A DNA stretch of 25,966 nucleotides from CAYNNP01 sp964398215 (GCA_964398215.1 CAYNNP010000068.1:1-25966); one strand, 5' to 3'; counted from the first letter of the stretch, positions 1-7,945 are shown. Numbers and translations are program-made. The notes: generated from the letters alone by a model not told the origin.

Positions 1-399
1 ACCAGTTAGAACAGTGTCACGAAAAGTAGCGTCTGATAGATCGCATTGCTCAAAGATGACATTTCCCAAGCAACAACCATCGAAGTTTGCACCGGAAAGA
101 TCCTGGCCAACGAATTTACACCCCCAAAGGCGCACACCCTGGGCGTTCATGGTCGCCCCGACCTTAAGCCCCTGGGACCAAGGACCAAGTTTCACCATTG
201 GTATTTCGGTGTCTGCGGCAACGGGCAAACCTGTCAAAGCCAGAACGACAAATACGCACGCGCCAGCGACGATCGAACCAAGCCGACGTAGCAACGTCCG
301 TGAACTGCCGTCAAAATCTTGCGTGTTTAGTGGCGCAGATGAATTGGAAGCCACAGAAATTCTCCAATAAAGGGTAACTCGAAGGGAGGTCATCCTCAT
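1..399 (-). CDS. Exported pentapeptide-repeat protein, 3' end cut off by the window edge
   Basis: This reading frame is open from the left edge to an ATG at 399, giving 133 codons with no stop because the gene continues outside the window. A second ATG lies at 393, and the true start is uncertain because neither has a clear ribosome binding site. Near residues 43-70 an LLRR stretch is followed by a hydrophobic segment (GSIVAGACVFVVLALTGLPV) and then AAD, which looks like a signal peptide or membrane anchor. From about residue 105 the sequence falls into five-residue units of the A(D/N)LXX type, for example DLSGA, NFDGC, DLSDA and TFRDT. That is the right-handed beta-helix pattern of the pentapeptide family. 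The family is structurally defined and functionally diverse, so no specific function can be assigned. The family call is firm and export is inferred. Confidence 0.75.
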   Translation of the reverse strand, partial: MRMTSLRVTLYWRISVASNSSAPLNTQDFDGSSRTLLRRLGSIVAGACVFVVLALTGLPVAADTEIPMVKLGPWSQGLKVGATMNAQGVRLWGCKFVGQDLSGANFDGCCLGNVIFEQCDLSDATFRDTVLTG

Positions 400-529
400 G
401 AGCAATAAGAGAAGCTATCGACGCAGCAGTGTCAATAAGATTCTGGCTGATTCGCTGGGCGAAATAACCCTCGGATTTGGCGGTGCGGAACCTCAAAAGG
501 TGCCACGCAATTAGCATTGCCCAGCTTGG

Positions 530-564
530 GTAGGGCCGGTTCCTATGTTTGGAAACGGCCCTAC
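530..564 (-). terminator. Long hairpin downstream of the cysteine desulfurase gene, possible terminator
   Basis: Two 14-base arms (530-543 and 551-564) are complementary except at one position and enclose a 7-base loop. The hairpin lies 59 bases past the stop of the class V aminotransferase gene and upstream of the pentapeptide gene, so it could end the moa-associated transcript. No T-run follows on either strand, so it is not a classical intrinsic terminator. It could instead protect a 3' end or be a dispersed palindrome. The rest of the 400-622 intergenic stretch shows nothing else I can support. Confidence 0.4.
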
Positions 565-622
565 GTCTGGCTGAATGTTGAACTTCGCATCGCGCGTTGC
601 GAACAGCTTGCCTCTGCCGCCG

Positions 623-1774
623 CTAAAGTTCGGAGACGATTGCCATGATGGCATCGCAGACTTGGCCGATCTCGTCGTGCGTTGTTGTGCGGCCTGTGCT
701 GATGCGCAGGGTTCCTTCCGGCGCACTGCCCAAGAAATCGTGGATCATTGCGGCGCAGTGCAGGCCCGATCGGACTTCGATGTTGAATTCTACATCCAAG
801 ATGGTCGCTAGATCGATGACGGATAGTCCTTCAACCGAGAGGCTGACCGTTCCTGTTGGACTTGGTTTTCCAAAGAGCCGAACTTTGGGCAACGGCGAAA
901 GCTCCTCGTGAATTCGCGCCGCAAAGTCCATTCGTGTTGGACCTGGATCACCCGATATCAGGTCATCCAAACCGGCTGCCCAGCCGGCGATCGCTGGGAC
1001 ATTCAAATTCCCAGCTTCCATTTTCGCTGGATACCCTTCGGGCATTTCCAGACTTTCGGATTGACCTCCCGTTCCGCCCTGAATGGTTGGCTCCAGCCGA
1101 TCTTGAGCGTTTGCGTTGGCGTACAGGAACGCGGTACCAAGCGGTCCAAGTCCGCCTTTGTGGCCAGGTGCGGCCAACAGGTCGACGCCCAAATCTGAAA
1201 CGTTGATTGGCAAGCATCCGAACGTTTGCGCCGCGTCACATAACAACAACGCTGGATGGTCTTTTAACAGTGCACCTACTTTGGCGATCGGTTGCACGGC
1301 GCCGGTCACATTGCTGGCGTGGGTTATTGCTACCAGCGAAGTTTCTGATTCAATGGCATCGCGAATTGAGTCGATGGACACATGGCCGTCCGAATCGCAG
1401 CTAACGGTAGTCACGGTTACAGAATGATGTTTCTGCAAATGGCTGAGTGGACGAAGAACGCTGTTGTGGTCGGCAGCAGTCGTCACGACATGGCTGCCCG
1501 GTTTCACTAGCCCATGGATCGCTGCGTTCAGCGCGGCGGTGCCGTTGGCGTGAAAAGAAATCGAATTCGACTGGGCTGAAATCATTCGAGCAATCTTTTG
1601 CCGAACCGATTCAACAATCCCACTTGCGTTCTGTGCTGAGCGATAGCTGCCGCGTCCAGCGGCCGCGCCGCACGACTTGGCATAGGTTGTCATTGCATCC
1701 CAAACTGCATCAGGCTTGGGCCAAGAGGTCGCGGCGTGGTCCAAGTAGACCCTTGGCTGATCAATCGGCTTCAT
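623..1774 (-). CDS. Class V aminotransferase, cysteine desulfurase-like
   Basis: This 383-residue PLP enzyme has the fold-type I class V layout. LDHAAT is near residues 11-16, ADHNS near 101-105 provides the ring-stacking His, CDAAQ near 179-183 provides the Asp that binds the pyridinium nitrogen, and GHKG near 205-207 places the Schiff-base lysine at K206. RSGLHC near 335-340 matches the catalytic-cysteine loop of SufS/CsdA-type desulfurases, with C340 as the likely persulfide carrier. These features support removal of sulfur from cysteine to give alanine and an enzyme persulfide. Its ATG overlaps the moaE stop (ATGA, 1771-1774), so the two are translationally coupled. The context suggests it feeds sulfur to MoaD rather than general Fe-S assembly, because no isc or suf genes are visible. 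The family call is strong. The substrate and acceptor are inferred. Confidence 0.85.
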   Translation of the reverse strand: MKPIDQPRVYLDHAATSWPKPDAVWDAMTTYAKSCGAAAGRGSYRSAQNASGIVESVRQKIARMISAQSNSISFHANGTAALNAAIHGLVKPGSHVVTTAADHNSVLRPLSHLQKHHSVTVTTVSCDSDGHVSIDSIRDAIESETSLVAITHASNVTGAVQPIAKVGALLKDHPALLLCDAAQTFGCLPINVSDLGVDLLAAPGHKGGLGPLGTAFLYANANAQDRLEPTIQGGTGGQSESLEMPEGYPAKMEAGNLNVPAIAGWAAGLDDLISGDPGPTRMDFAARIHEELSPLPKVRLFGKPSPTGTVSLSVEGLSVIDLATILDVEFNIEVRSGLHCAAMIHDFLGSAPEGTLRISTGRTTTHDEIGQVCDAIMAIVSEL

Positions 1775-2250
1775 GATTCATTTGTGTCCGATGGCGGTGC
1801 TGGGTGAACCCACTCGGTCGATCCGTCTTCATAAGTCTCGCGTTTCCAAATCGGTACGTCTTGTTTTAGCCTGACCATGAACCAACGTAGTGCATCAAAT
1901 GTGGCTTCGCGGTGTGGACTGCTGCAGCCGCAAACAACACTCGCTTGGCCAATGGGAACTTCGCCCAAACGATGAACGACGACAAAGGAAACGAGTCCGA
2001 ATTTTTCGATGGCGGCTGTGGCGATTGATTCTAGTTCGCGGAGTGCCATCGGCCGATGCGCTTCGTAGGAGAGCGTTGATGTGACGCGGATTTGTGATTG
2101 GCCATCTGTGCCCACGGTTTTTGTTTTTCGGCGTGTTACGCCATGAAACCAGCCCTGCGCGCCGACGTCCGGATCGCTGAGTGCATCTACAAGGTCATCG
2201 ATCAAAATCAGTTCATCGACAATTTTGACGATCGGTTTGTTGTTGATCAT
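1771..2250 (-). CDS. moaE: Molybdopterin synthase large (catalytic) subunit MoaE
   Basis: MoaE pairs with thiocarboxylated MoaD to convert cyclic pyranopterin monophosphate into molybdopterin in the cytoplasm. The 159-residue product carries the family landmarks: GAQGWFHGVTR near 30-40 (usually GA..FxGxVR), VVHRLGEVPIG near 91-101, SPHREATFDA near 111-120, and a C-terminal LKQDVPIWKRE near 128-138. K129 and K136 align with the two catalytic lysines known from the E. coli enzyme. Length is normal for the family, with a short acidic tail. It starts at ATG 2250, three bases after the moaD stop, and overlaps the downstream desulfurase gene by four bases. This puts the two synthase subunits and a possible sulfur donor in one transcript. 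Confidence 0.92.
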   Translation of the reverse strand: MINNKPIVKIVDELILIDDLVDALSDPDVGAQGWFHGVTRRKTKTVGTDGQSQIRVTSTLSYEAHRPMALRELESIATAAIEKFGLVSFVVVHRLGEVPIGQASVVCGCSSPHREATFDALRWFMVRLKQDVPIWKRETYEDGSTEWVHPAPPSDTNES

Positions 2251-2253
2251 TTT

Positions 2254-2508
2254 CTAACCGCCGCTCACTGGTGGGATCAATGCGATTTCGCTGTCGGCGC
2301 TGTTGGCGTTGATGACGCTGTCCGCGTCAACGTACGCGCAATCAACAGCCAGTCTGCATGACGGTAGCAGCGTTTGTAGTTGCGGAATTTGTGCGCCAAC
2401 GGCTGCAAGCACTTCCGAAGCACTGCAGTTTTCGGATACTTCAACGGTAATCTGATCGCAGCCCGCTGCTTCGCGTGCTGCTGCGAAAAGCAAAATATTG
2501 ACTTGCAT
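2254..2508 (-). CDS. moaD: Molybdopterin synthase small subunit MoaD (ubiquitin-like sulfur carrier)
   Basis: This 84-residue protein has the beta-grasp ThiS/MoaD pattern: an N-terminal strand MQVNILLFAAARE, a central LLPSCRLAVDCAYVD segment, and a C-terminus IALIPPVSGG ending exactly in Gly-Gly. In this family the terminal glycine is adenylated by MoeB and turned into a thiocarboxylate, which supplies the dithiolene sulfur of molybdopterin. It lies directly upstream of moaE with a 3-bp gap, and 20 bp downstream of the large dehydrogenase gene. ThiS is the alternative, but the adjacent MoaE makes MoaD much more likely. MoaA, MoaC and MoeB are not in the window. Confidence 0.9.
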   Translation of the reverse strand: MQVNILLFAAAREAAGCDQITVEVSENCSASEVLAAVGAQIPQLQTLLPSCRLAVDCAYVDADSVINANSADSEIALIPPVSGG

Positions 2509-2528
2509 AAAACGAGTGCGTGTAGCGT

Positions 2529-5516
2529 TCAGGAATCAGGGTTCGACTTGGGGCCCAGTTGGTCCGCCAAACTTGGCATCCTGCCGTAAGCGTACGCGAG
2601 AACTTTCAACGGATGAATCGTATCCCACCCGGCTCCGTGCTCGATTTGCATCTTGCAAGCGCTGCATTCGGTTGTCGCAAGCGAGACAGGAGCCGCTCGC
2701 ATGGCAGAAATCATCGGCCATCCGATTCGCAGGCTATTCCGATAGTTCTTTCGCTGCAATCCCCAGGTCCCGGCCATCCCCGAACATCCTGCTTCGATCT
2801 GTTGTACATCGAACCGGGGAATCAGCGACATAAGCTTGGGGCCTTTGGGGTCAGAATCCAGAGCTCGCAAGTGGCATGGTTGGTGATAGGCGACATTGGC
2901 GGCAATCGGATTGAATTCCAAATTAAGTTTGTCGCGCTGGTGCAAATCCCACAAAAACTGGCAGGCTTCCATGGAATTTTCGGCCACCAAGTGCGCGTCT
3001 TCATCGTCCATCAAGTTTGGGTATTCATATTGAAGGCAGAGTGCCGCGGCCGGTTCGGTGGCAACAACGGTGTATCCTTTGCGTACTGAGTCCGCCAGCA
3101 AGCGAACGTTTCGCCGCGCCAGTCTACGGGCTCCTTTCAAATCGCCAGCTGTGATTCGCGCCATCCCGCTGTTGTTTTGCGCGGTCGGCACATAAAACGC
3201 GATCCCATTCTGCTGTAGGATTTCTGCCAGCGCCAAGCCGATACTGGGGTCGTGATAGTTGGCATAGTGATCGACAAAGTAAACCACTTTCGTACGGCTT
3301 TGACTGATTGATTTGGTCCATCGCCTGCGTGAAGCGATGCGTAGAAAAGTGTTACTAACAACGGGCGGCAATTGGCGACCAGCGGTCAAGCCAAACAGCC
3401 TTTCTGCCAGCCAGCGTGACGCTCCGTTACGGATTAAGAAATTGGAAACGATTGCCAATCGCGATGCGATCGCACTGACGCCATCGACGCGGCTGATCAG
3501 ATAATCCGACAGCGACAAACCGTTGGTGGCAACATACTGGGCCTTGAGTTCGCCAGCGATTTTGGGAATGTCGACCGATGCGGGGCACTCGACGCGGCAT
3601 TGGTGGCAATTGAAACACAAATCCGCGATTTCTTTGCTGCGATCCGTCGTCAGTTCGTCGACTTTGACATTGCCACTCAGGACACCGCGAAGCAAATTGG
3701 CTTTGGCCCGGGGCGAAGCTTCTTCGCGTGGAAACGCGCGAAACATTGGGCACTGCCTTTCGCCGCTGGTCGAAGCGCGACACCGACCGCATCCGTTGCA
3801 GGCTCGCGTCTCATCAGAAACGGATTTGCCTGCTGGCCAAGTCTGTAGAACTTGCAATTGCGGCAACGATTTTCTTGATTGACGATAAACCTTCTTGGTG
3901 CTTTCGTCTGCTTGTTGCAAGATCCGCTGCTCGCTGGCGACTTCGATCGTCTGGTTAGCCGGCCGAAGGTTTTCGTTTGGCCTTTGCAGGATCGCTCCAA
4001 ATAGTTTGCCTGGATTCAACCGGTGTTGCGGGTCGAACAAACGTTTTACTTGGCCAATCGCCTGCCAAAGGTCACCGTACTGACGCGGCAACAAGTACGA
4101 ACGGCTTAGCCCGGATGCATGTGCCACACTCACTTGGCCGTCATGATCCCAGACGACTTGCGCGAATTGATCCGACAGAGTCTGCAGTTTTTCGCGATCC
4201 GCTGCGTCTGCTAAGTTCAAAAAAGGACGCACGTTCAATTGCCCGTGACCGGCATGAGCAAAAATCGTTGCCGTCGTTTCGTTCTTTTTCAGCGTGTCCT
4301 GAATCGCCGTTACAACTTCAGGCAAACGGTCGGTGGGAACGGACAGATCATCGATGAAGGGAAGCGGAGCTTGTGATCCTCGAACACGAGACAGTCGTGG
4401 TATCACTCGCCGCGAAAGTGCCCAGTACAAATTGCGATCATGTTCATCGACTGTCGCAATCGATTCAAAGGCGCCGTCAGTGCCACGCGTCAAATCGTTC
4501 TTGGCAACAGCAACTCGGTCGTTCAGGTCTTCGAGCGATTCGCCCTGCAATTCGACCAGCAACATCGCTTCAGCCTGACGAGGCAGCATGCCTGCAAATC
4601 GAGGTTCCGTTTCGCGGGCGATCTGCAGCAGTCGTCGATCCATCAGGTCGCATGCCACCGGACCGTGAGTTAGCGCTTTGACAGCGCATCGTGACGCGTC
4701 ATCCAAACGGTGAAAAAACAGCAGTATCACGCCGCGATGCGCCGGAATGGGTTCCAGGCGGACGGTTGCGTCAACGATGGTTGCAAGCGTGCCTTGCGAA
4801 CCAGCCATGAATTTTGCGAGATCGATCCGCTTGTTTTGATCAATCACACCATCAAGTTGGTAGCCGCCAGTGAGCAGGTGGGATTCCGAAAAATGGCGAA
4901 TCGAATCGCGGAACTGCATGTGGATTTCACCGACACCGCGTGCCAAGCGCCCGGCCGTTCCATCGTCTTGAACGTCGTGCGTGCTGAGTTCCAAAAGCTC
5001 GCCGTCCACCGTGACGACACGCAGTGACTGGATCGTTCGTCGAGCACGGCCCGAACGCAGGAAATGGCTTCCCGATGCATTGGTGGCGATCACGCTGCCC
5101 ATTGTCGTAATCCCACGAGTGGCAGGGTCAGGACCGTACCAGCGCCCCTGTTTTTTGGCCATCCGATTCAGGTCGGCCAAGATCACGCCGCTTTGAACGG
5201 TGACCAGTGAATCGTCTTCGTCCATCCGAATGCGGTTCAAATACCGAGACATATCCAAAATGATTCCACGGCCCAGCGATTCACCGGAGACGCCGCTTCC
5301 GCTTCCACGAGCGTGGATGGGCAATGCGTTTTCAGATGCGTACTGAATTGTCGCAACGATGTCGCTAGCACTGCGCGGTCGCACGACCGCGAGCGGCGGA
5401 ATTTGATAAATGCTTGCGTCGGACGAATAGAGCTGCAGCGAGAGTGGATCAACGAGAACATCACCACGCACACTTCCCCGTAGATCGTCTTGCAAACGCT
5501 GTTGATCGATGTCCAT
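2529..5516 (-). CDS. Fused FAD-linked oxidase and 4Fe-4S/CCG-domain dehydrogenase (YdiJ/D-2-hydroxyacid type)
   Basis: This 995-residue protein joins a GlcD-like flavoprotein to a GlcF/GlpC-like iron-sulfur half. Residues about 40-260 form the FAD-binding PCMH domain (ARGSGSGVSGES near 69-80, GPDPATRGITTMG near 128-140). About 260-510 is the FAD oxidase C-terminal domain (HAGHGQLNVRPF near 421-432). Two ferredoxin-type motifs follow, C573/C576/C579/C589 and C634/C637/C640/C644. CCG-type motifs lie near 877-912 (YHQPCHL, AGCSGMAG) and near 950-954 (ECSAC). The first CCG motif reads CSG rather than CCG. Length and order match E. coli YdiJ, a D-2-hydroxyglutarate dehydrogenase, and also fused D-lactate dehydrogenases. 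It probably oxidises a D-2-hydroxy acid and passes electrons to the respiratory chain. The substrate cannot be read from sequence. It lies 72 bp after folE and 20 bp before moaD. Confidence 0.85.
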   Translation of the reverse strand: MDIDQQRLQDDLRGSVRGDVLVDPLSLQLYSSDASIYQIPPLAVVRPRSASDIVATIQYASENALPIHARGSGSGVSGESLGRGIILDMSRYLNRIRMDEDDSLVTVQSGVILADLNRMAKKQGRWYGPDPATRGITTMGSVIATNASGSHFLRSGRARRTIQSLRVVTVDGELLELSTHDVQDDGTAGRLARGVGEIHMQFRDSIRHFSESHLLTGGYQLDGVIDQNKRIDLAKFMAGSQGTLATIVDATVRLEPIPAHRGVILLFFHRLDDASRCAVKALTHGPVACDLMDRRLLQIARETEPRFAGMLPRQAEAMLLVELQGESLEDLNDRVAVAKNDLTRGTDGAFESIATVDEHDRNLYWALSRRVIPRLSRVRGSQAPLPFIDDLSVPTDRLPEVVTAIQDTLKKNETTATIFAHAGHGQLNVRPFLNLADAADREKLQTLSDQFAQVVWDHDGQVSVAHASGLSRSYLLPRQYGDLWQAIGQVKRLFDPQHRLNPGKLFGAILQRPNENLRPANQTIEVASEQRILQQADESTKKVYRQSRKSLPQLQVLQTWPAGKSVSDETRACNGCGRCRASTSGERQCPMFRAFPREEASPRAKANLLRGVLSGNVKVDELTTDRSKEIADLCFNCHQCRVECPASVDIPKIAGELKAQYVATNGLSLSDYLISRVDGVSAIASRLAIVSNFLIRNGASRWLAERLFGLTAGRQLPPVVSNTFLRIASRRRWTKSISQSRTKVVYFVDHYANYHDPSIGLALAEILQQNGIAFYVPTAQNNSGMARITAGDLKGARRLARRNVRLLADSVRKGYTVVATEPAAALCLQYEYPNLMDDEDAHLVAENSMEACQFLWDLHQRDKLNLEFNPIAANVAYHQPCHLRALDSDPKGPKLMSLIPRFDVQQIEAGCSGMAGTWGLQRKNYRNSLRIGWPMISAMRAAPVSLATTECSACKMQIEHGAGWDTIHPLKVLAYAYGRMPSLADQLGPKSNPDS

Positions 5517-5588
5517 AAAAAGTATTTCGATCGAACCAAGTCAAACTGGGCCGAGCAACCGCTCGCCAGAAAACTCGCTTCGTGAGGC

Positions 5589-6254
5589 CTAGCAACAACC
5601 TTTTTGTCGTGCAATCAAATCCAACACTTCGGCACGCGATTTCTGGTCTGTCTTGAAAGTCCCTCGCATAGCGCTGGTGATGCACATGCTGCCGGGTTTC
5701 TTCACGCCACGAATCGTCATGCAACTATGAGTCGCTTCACAAACAACTGCAACACCGCGAGCTGCCAGACGATTTTCGACAAGGTCAGCGATGTTGTGCG
5801 TCATCCGTTCTTGAACTTGCGGACGACGCGCGACTTCCTCCACAACCCGAGCCAACTTGCTAAGGCCTACCACGCTTCCGCTGGGCAGGTACGCAATGTG
5901 TGCCTTGCCTGTGAACGGTAATAAATGATGTTCGCACATGCTGCAAAAACTGATGTCGCGCACCAAGACAATTTCGTCGTACTGTTCTTCAAACACTTTC
6001 GCCAAGTGCCTGCCCGGGTCGGTATCCAAGCCAGCGAACATTTCTTTGTACATTCGGGCGACGCGTGCGGGCGTCTCCAAAAGGCCGTTGCGGTCGGGGT
6101 CTTCACCAACAGCATGCAAGATTTCTCGGACGGCTTTCTCGATCCGTTTTAGATCGACACGTTCGTTGACTGCAACGTTAGGATCAACGTGAAGCGGAGG
6201 CTCAACGGCGGGAGAGTCAGGGTTGTTTTTGTCAGAATTCGAACCGGATGCCAC
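5589..6254 (-). CDS. folE: GTP cyclohydrolase I (FolE)
   Basis: FolE converts GTP to 7,8-dihydroneopterin triphosphate, the first step of tetrahydrofolate (and biopterin or queuosine) synthesis. The 221-residue product shows the family core: GLLETPARVARMYKEMF near 57-73, SFCSMCEHHLLPF near 102-114, VGLSKLARVVE near 129-139, and CEATHSCMTIRG near 172-183. The zinc ligands of the E. coli enzyme correspond to C107, H110 and C178, and all are present. The start codon is GTG at 6254, with no strong Shine-Dalgarno ahead of it. The first 30 residues are Asn/Pro/Ser-rich and probably disordered. It lies 82 bp after the LON-domain gene, probably in the same transcript. Confidence 0.95.
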   Translation of the reverse strand: MASGSNSDKNNPDSPAVEPPLHVDPNVAVNERVDLKRIEKAVREILHAVGEDPDRNGLLETPARVARMYKEMFAGLDTDPGRHLAKVFEEQYDEIVLVRDISFCSMCEHHLLPFTGKAHIAYLPSGSVVGLSKLARVVEEVARRPQVQERMTHNIADLVENRLAARGVAVVCEATHSCMTIRGVKKPGSMCITSAMRGTFKTDQKSRAEVLDLIARQKGCC

Positions 6255-6336
6255 GTTAAAAAATCCAATCTTCGATGAAGGAAACAGTTACGTCACCAAT
6301 GAAGTTTAGGGTGACGAGCGTGTGAGCGTCGTTAGG

Positions 6337-7068
6337 TTAGTTCACACTGAATGGGGGCGGGAAATTTTTATGGTTTGATGTTCCATCATCGTCATCAGAA
6401 TCCGAATCCGGTTTGAGTTTGATCCGTCCGCTGCCCAGTAATGCGACCAAATCCATCGCACGTTGATCGACATTGTGCTGGGCCAGGAGTTCTAATTTTT
6501 CTTCCGGTTCGAACGGCAGAGTGTAAGAGATGATGTCGGTGATCGGACCAAGTCCCATTTGGCCTGCCAGCAACTCATGCAAATTCTGCTCCATTCCCTC
6601 AACAGGTGGAATCACCTTTCCGAAAGCTTTCAAGAGATCCTTTTTCAGTTGCAACCGATCGGCAGCGTGGTCGGGCGAATAAACATCGTCTTTGACTTCC
6701 ACTTCCGCGATTCTAAACGAACGGCCAGCATCAAGCTCTCGAACAATCTGTGCGCGTTTGGCCCCAACGAGCAAAATGTTGTGGCGGTCACCTTCGACTT
6801 CAACATGAGACAGAATCCGACCAAGACAAACCGTCGTAGCGACGGGGGGTTCTTGGTTGACCATGGATTTCGGTCCACCCGTTAGAGTGGACATGGCGAT
6901 CAATCGATCGGTCGCCAACGATTCCTCCAGCATCTCGCAGTAACGAGGCTCGAAAATATGCAGCGGCTGCATTGCATGCGGAAAAACGACCAACTCTGGC
7001 AATGGGAACAAGCGTACGCGACCGTCGAAATCGTCGGGCAATCGCGTTACTTCTTCCAGGTCGAACAT
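6337..7068 (-). CDS. Stand-alone LON substrate-binding (N-terminal) domain protein
   Basis: The 243-residue protein is only the LON N-terminal domain and carries neither the AAA+ ATPase nor the Ser-Lys protease domain of full-length Lon. The opening strand LFPLPELVVFPHAMQPLHIF (residues about 21-40) followed by EPRYCEML is characteristic. VCLGRILSHVEVEGDRHNILLVGAKRAQI near 81-109 continues the domain, and a helical region (ADRLQLKKDLLKAFG) fills the second half. The tail is acidic (DSDSDDDDG near 223-231) and then ends FPPPFSVN. Such single-domain proteins are widespread and lack a defined biochemical role; substrate recruitment or a peptide-binding role is the usual guess. It starts at ATG 7068 and heads the minus-strand run toward folE. 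Confidence 0.88.
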   Translation of the reverse strand: MFDLEEVTRLPDDFDGRVRLFPLPELVVFPHAMQPLHIFEPRYCEMLEESLATDRLIAMSTLTGGPKSMVNQEPPVATTVCLGRILSHVEVEGDRHNILLVGAKRAQIVRELDAGRSFRIAEVEVKDDVYSPDHAADRLQLKKDLLKAFGKVIPPVEGMEQNLHELLAGQMGLGPITDIISYTLPFEPEEKLELLAQHNVDQRAMDLVALLGSGRIKLKPDSDSDDDDGTSNHKNFPPPFSVN

Positions 7069-7135
7069 GAAAATGATCGTTTATGTTTGTCAATAAGAAC
7101 CAGCGGAGGCATTCTGTTGGGAAAGCCCACTCAGC

Positions 7136-7155
7136 CTCGCAAATTTTTTTGCGAG
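7136..7155 (-). promoter_or_regulatory. Perfect 8-bp hairpin in the LON gene leader
   Basis: CTCGCAAA (7136-7143) and TTTGCGAG (7148-7155) are exact reverse complements separated by four T bases on the plus strand (four A bases in a minus-strand RNA). The hairpin lies about 68 bases upstream of the LON-domain start and just downstream of a candidate minus-strand promoter. It would then sit near the 5' end of that mRNA, as a stability element or a protein-binding site. The function is inferred. Confidence 0.4.
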
Positions 7156-7171
7156 TTGTAAAACCGCCAAA

Positions 7172-7200
7172 AGTATACACATGCGGATACCTGACGTCAT
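7172..7200 (-). promoter_or_regulatory. Candidate promoter for the LON-domain gene
   Basis: On the minus strand, ATGACG (7200-7195) and TATACT (7177-7172) are separated by 17 bases. A TG two bases ahead of the -10 would make it an extended -10 element. The predicted start near 7165 would give a leader of about 97 bases containing the hairpin at 7136-7155. This rests on consensus matching only. Confidence 0.35.
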
Positions 7201-7218
7201 TCCGCTGCTATCAAATGA

Positions 7219-7246
7219 TTGACAACTGATACTCGCTTGTCACAAT
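7219..7246 (+). promoter_or_regulatory. Candidate promoter for dcd
   Basis: A perfect -35 hexamer TTGACA (7219-7224) is followed after 16 bases by CACAAT (7241-7246), which matches the -10 consensus at four of six positions. The elements lie about 75 bases ahead of the dcd ATG, in the divergent 7069-7321 intergenic region. Prediction from consensus only. Confidence 0.35.
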
Positions 7247-7321
7247 CTGATCAATTCGGTCAGTGAGCCTAAGCACGGCTGCCGATAGATTTGAATCACC
7301 CTTTAACGGGACAGACCTGGA

Positions 7322-7903
7322 ATGCTCCTCTCTAGTGAAGAAATTTTGCGGAGACAAGGCAATGAAATTGCGATTTCTCCCTTCGACGAGTCCAGGCTGA
7401 ATCCGAATAGCTACAACCTTGCTCTGCATAGCGAATTGTTAGTGTATGAAGAGGTTGTTCTGGATGCTGCATCGCCAAATCGGTATCGCCGGTTGCCAAT
7501 CCCAGTCGAGGGGCTCACGCTCCAACCTGGTCAGCTGTACTTGGGTCGCACGGTCGAATACACGGAGACACGACATCTGGTCCCTATGCTGCAAGGACGC
7601 ACTTCACTGGGGCGACTTGGTTTGATCGTTAACCCTGGTGGCGCAATCGGCAACGCCGGATACAGCGGCTGCTGGACACTTGAGATGCACTGCGTTCAGC
7701 CGGTGCGAATTTATCCCGGCATGCAGATTTGCCAAATTTGCTACCTGCAACTGATCGGTGAGTGCCGCGAGTACTGCACCAGCAAGTACCAGAATAGCCG
7801 CGATATCCAACCAAGTCTGATGTTCCGCGAGCTGGGCAAAGAAGACGACCAAATGGAACTTGACTTTGATTTCCTGGCTCGCAGCGCGGCGTCACCAACC
7901 TAA
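7322..7903 (+). CDS. dcd: dCTP deaminase
   Basis: Dcd deaminates dCTP to dUTP (or to dUMP in bifunctional forms), feeding dTMP synthesis in the cytoplasm. The 193-residue product has the trimeric dUTPase-like fold signature. LNPNSYNLAL near 26-35 replaces the usual P.S.DL.L motif, GRTSLGRLGL near 92-101 is the nucleotide-binding loop, and AGYSGCWTLEM near 112-122 places the catalytic glutamate at E121. QICQICYLQL near 136-145 is the C-terminal strand pattern. Length is usual for the family. The start ATG at 7322 is the only reasonable one, and no strong ribosome binding site precedes it. Monofunctional Dcd and bifunctional Dcd-Dut cannot be separated by eye. The gene stands alone, converging on the protease gene. 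Confidence 0.92.
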   Translation: MLLSSEEILRRQGNEIAISPFDESRLNPNSYNLALHSELLVYEEVVLDAASPNRYRRLPIPVEGLTLQPGQLYLGRTVEYTETRHLVPMLQGRTSLGRLGLIVNPGGAIGNAGYSGCWTLEMHCVQPVRIYPGMQICQICYLQLIGECREYCTSKYQNSRDIQPSLMFRELGKEDDQMELDFDFLARSAASPT

Positions 7904-7945
7904 GGCGGCAACGGCTTGTTAATTTATTTGCGCGGCATATTTTTG

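Noticed and set aside
6337..7068. Truncated or decayed lon protease gene
   Set aside because: No ATPase or protease remnants follow within the adjacent sequence, and the ORF is intact with its own acidic tail. Single-domain LON proteins are a normal family.
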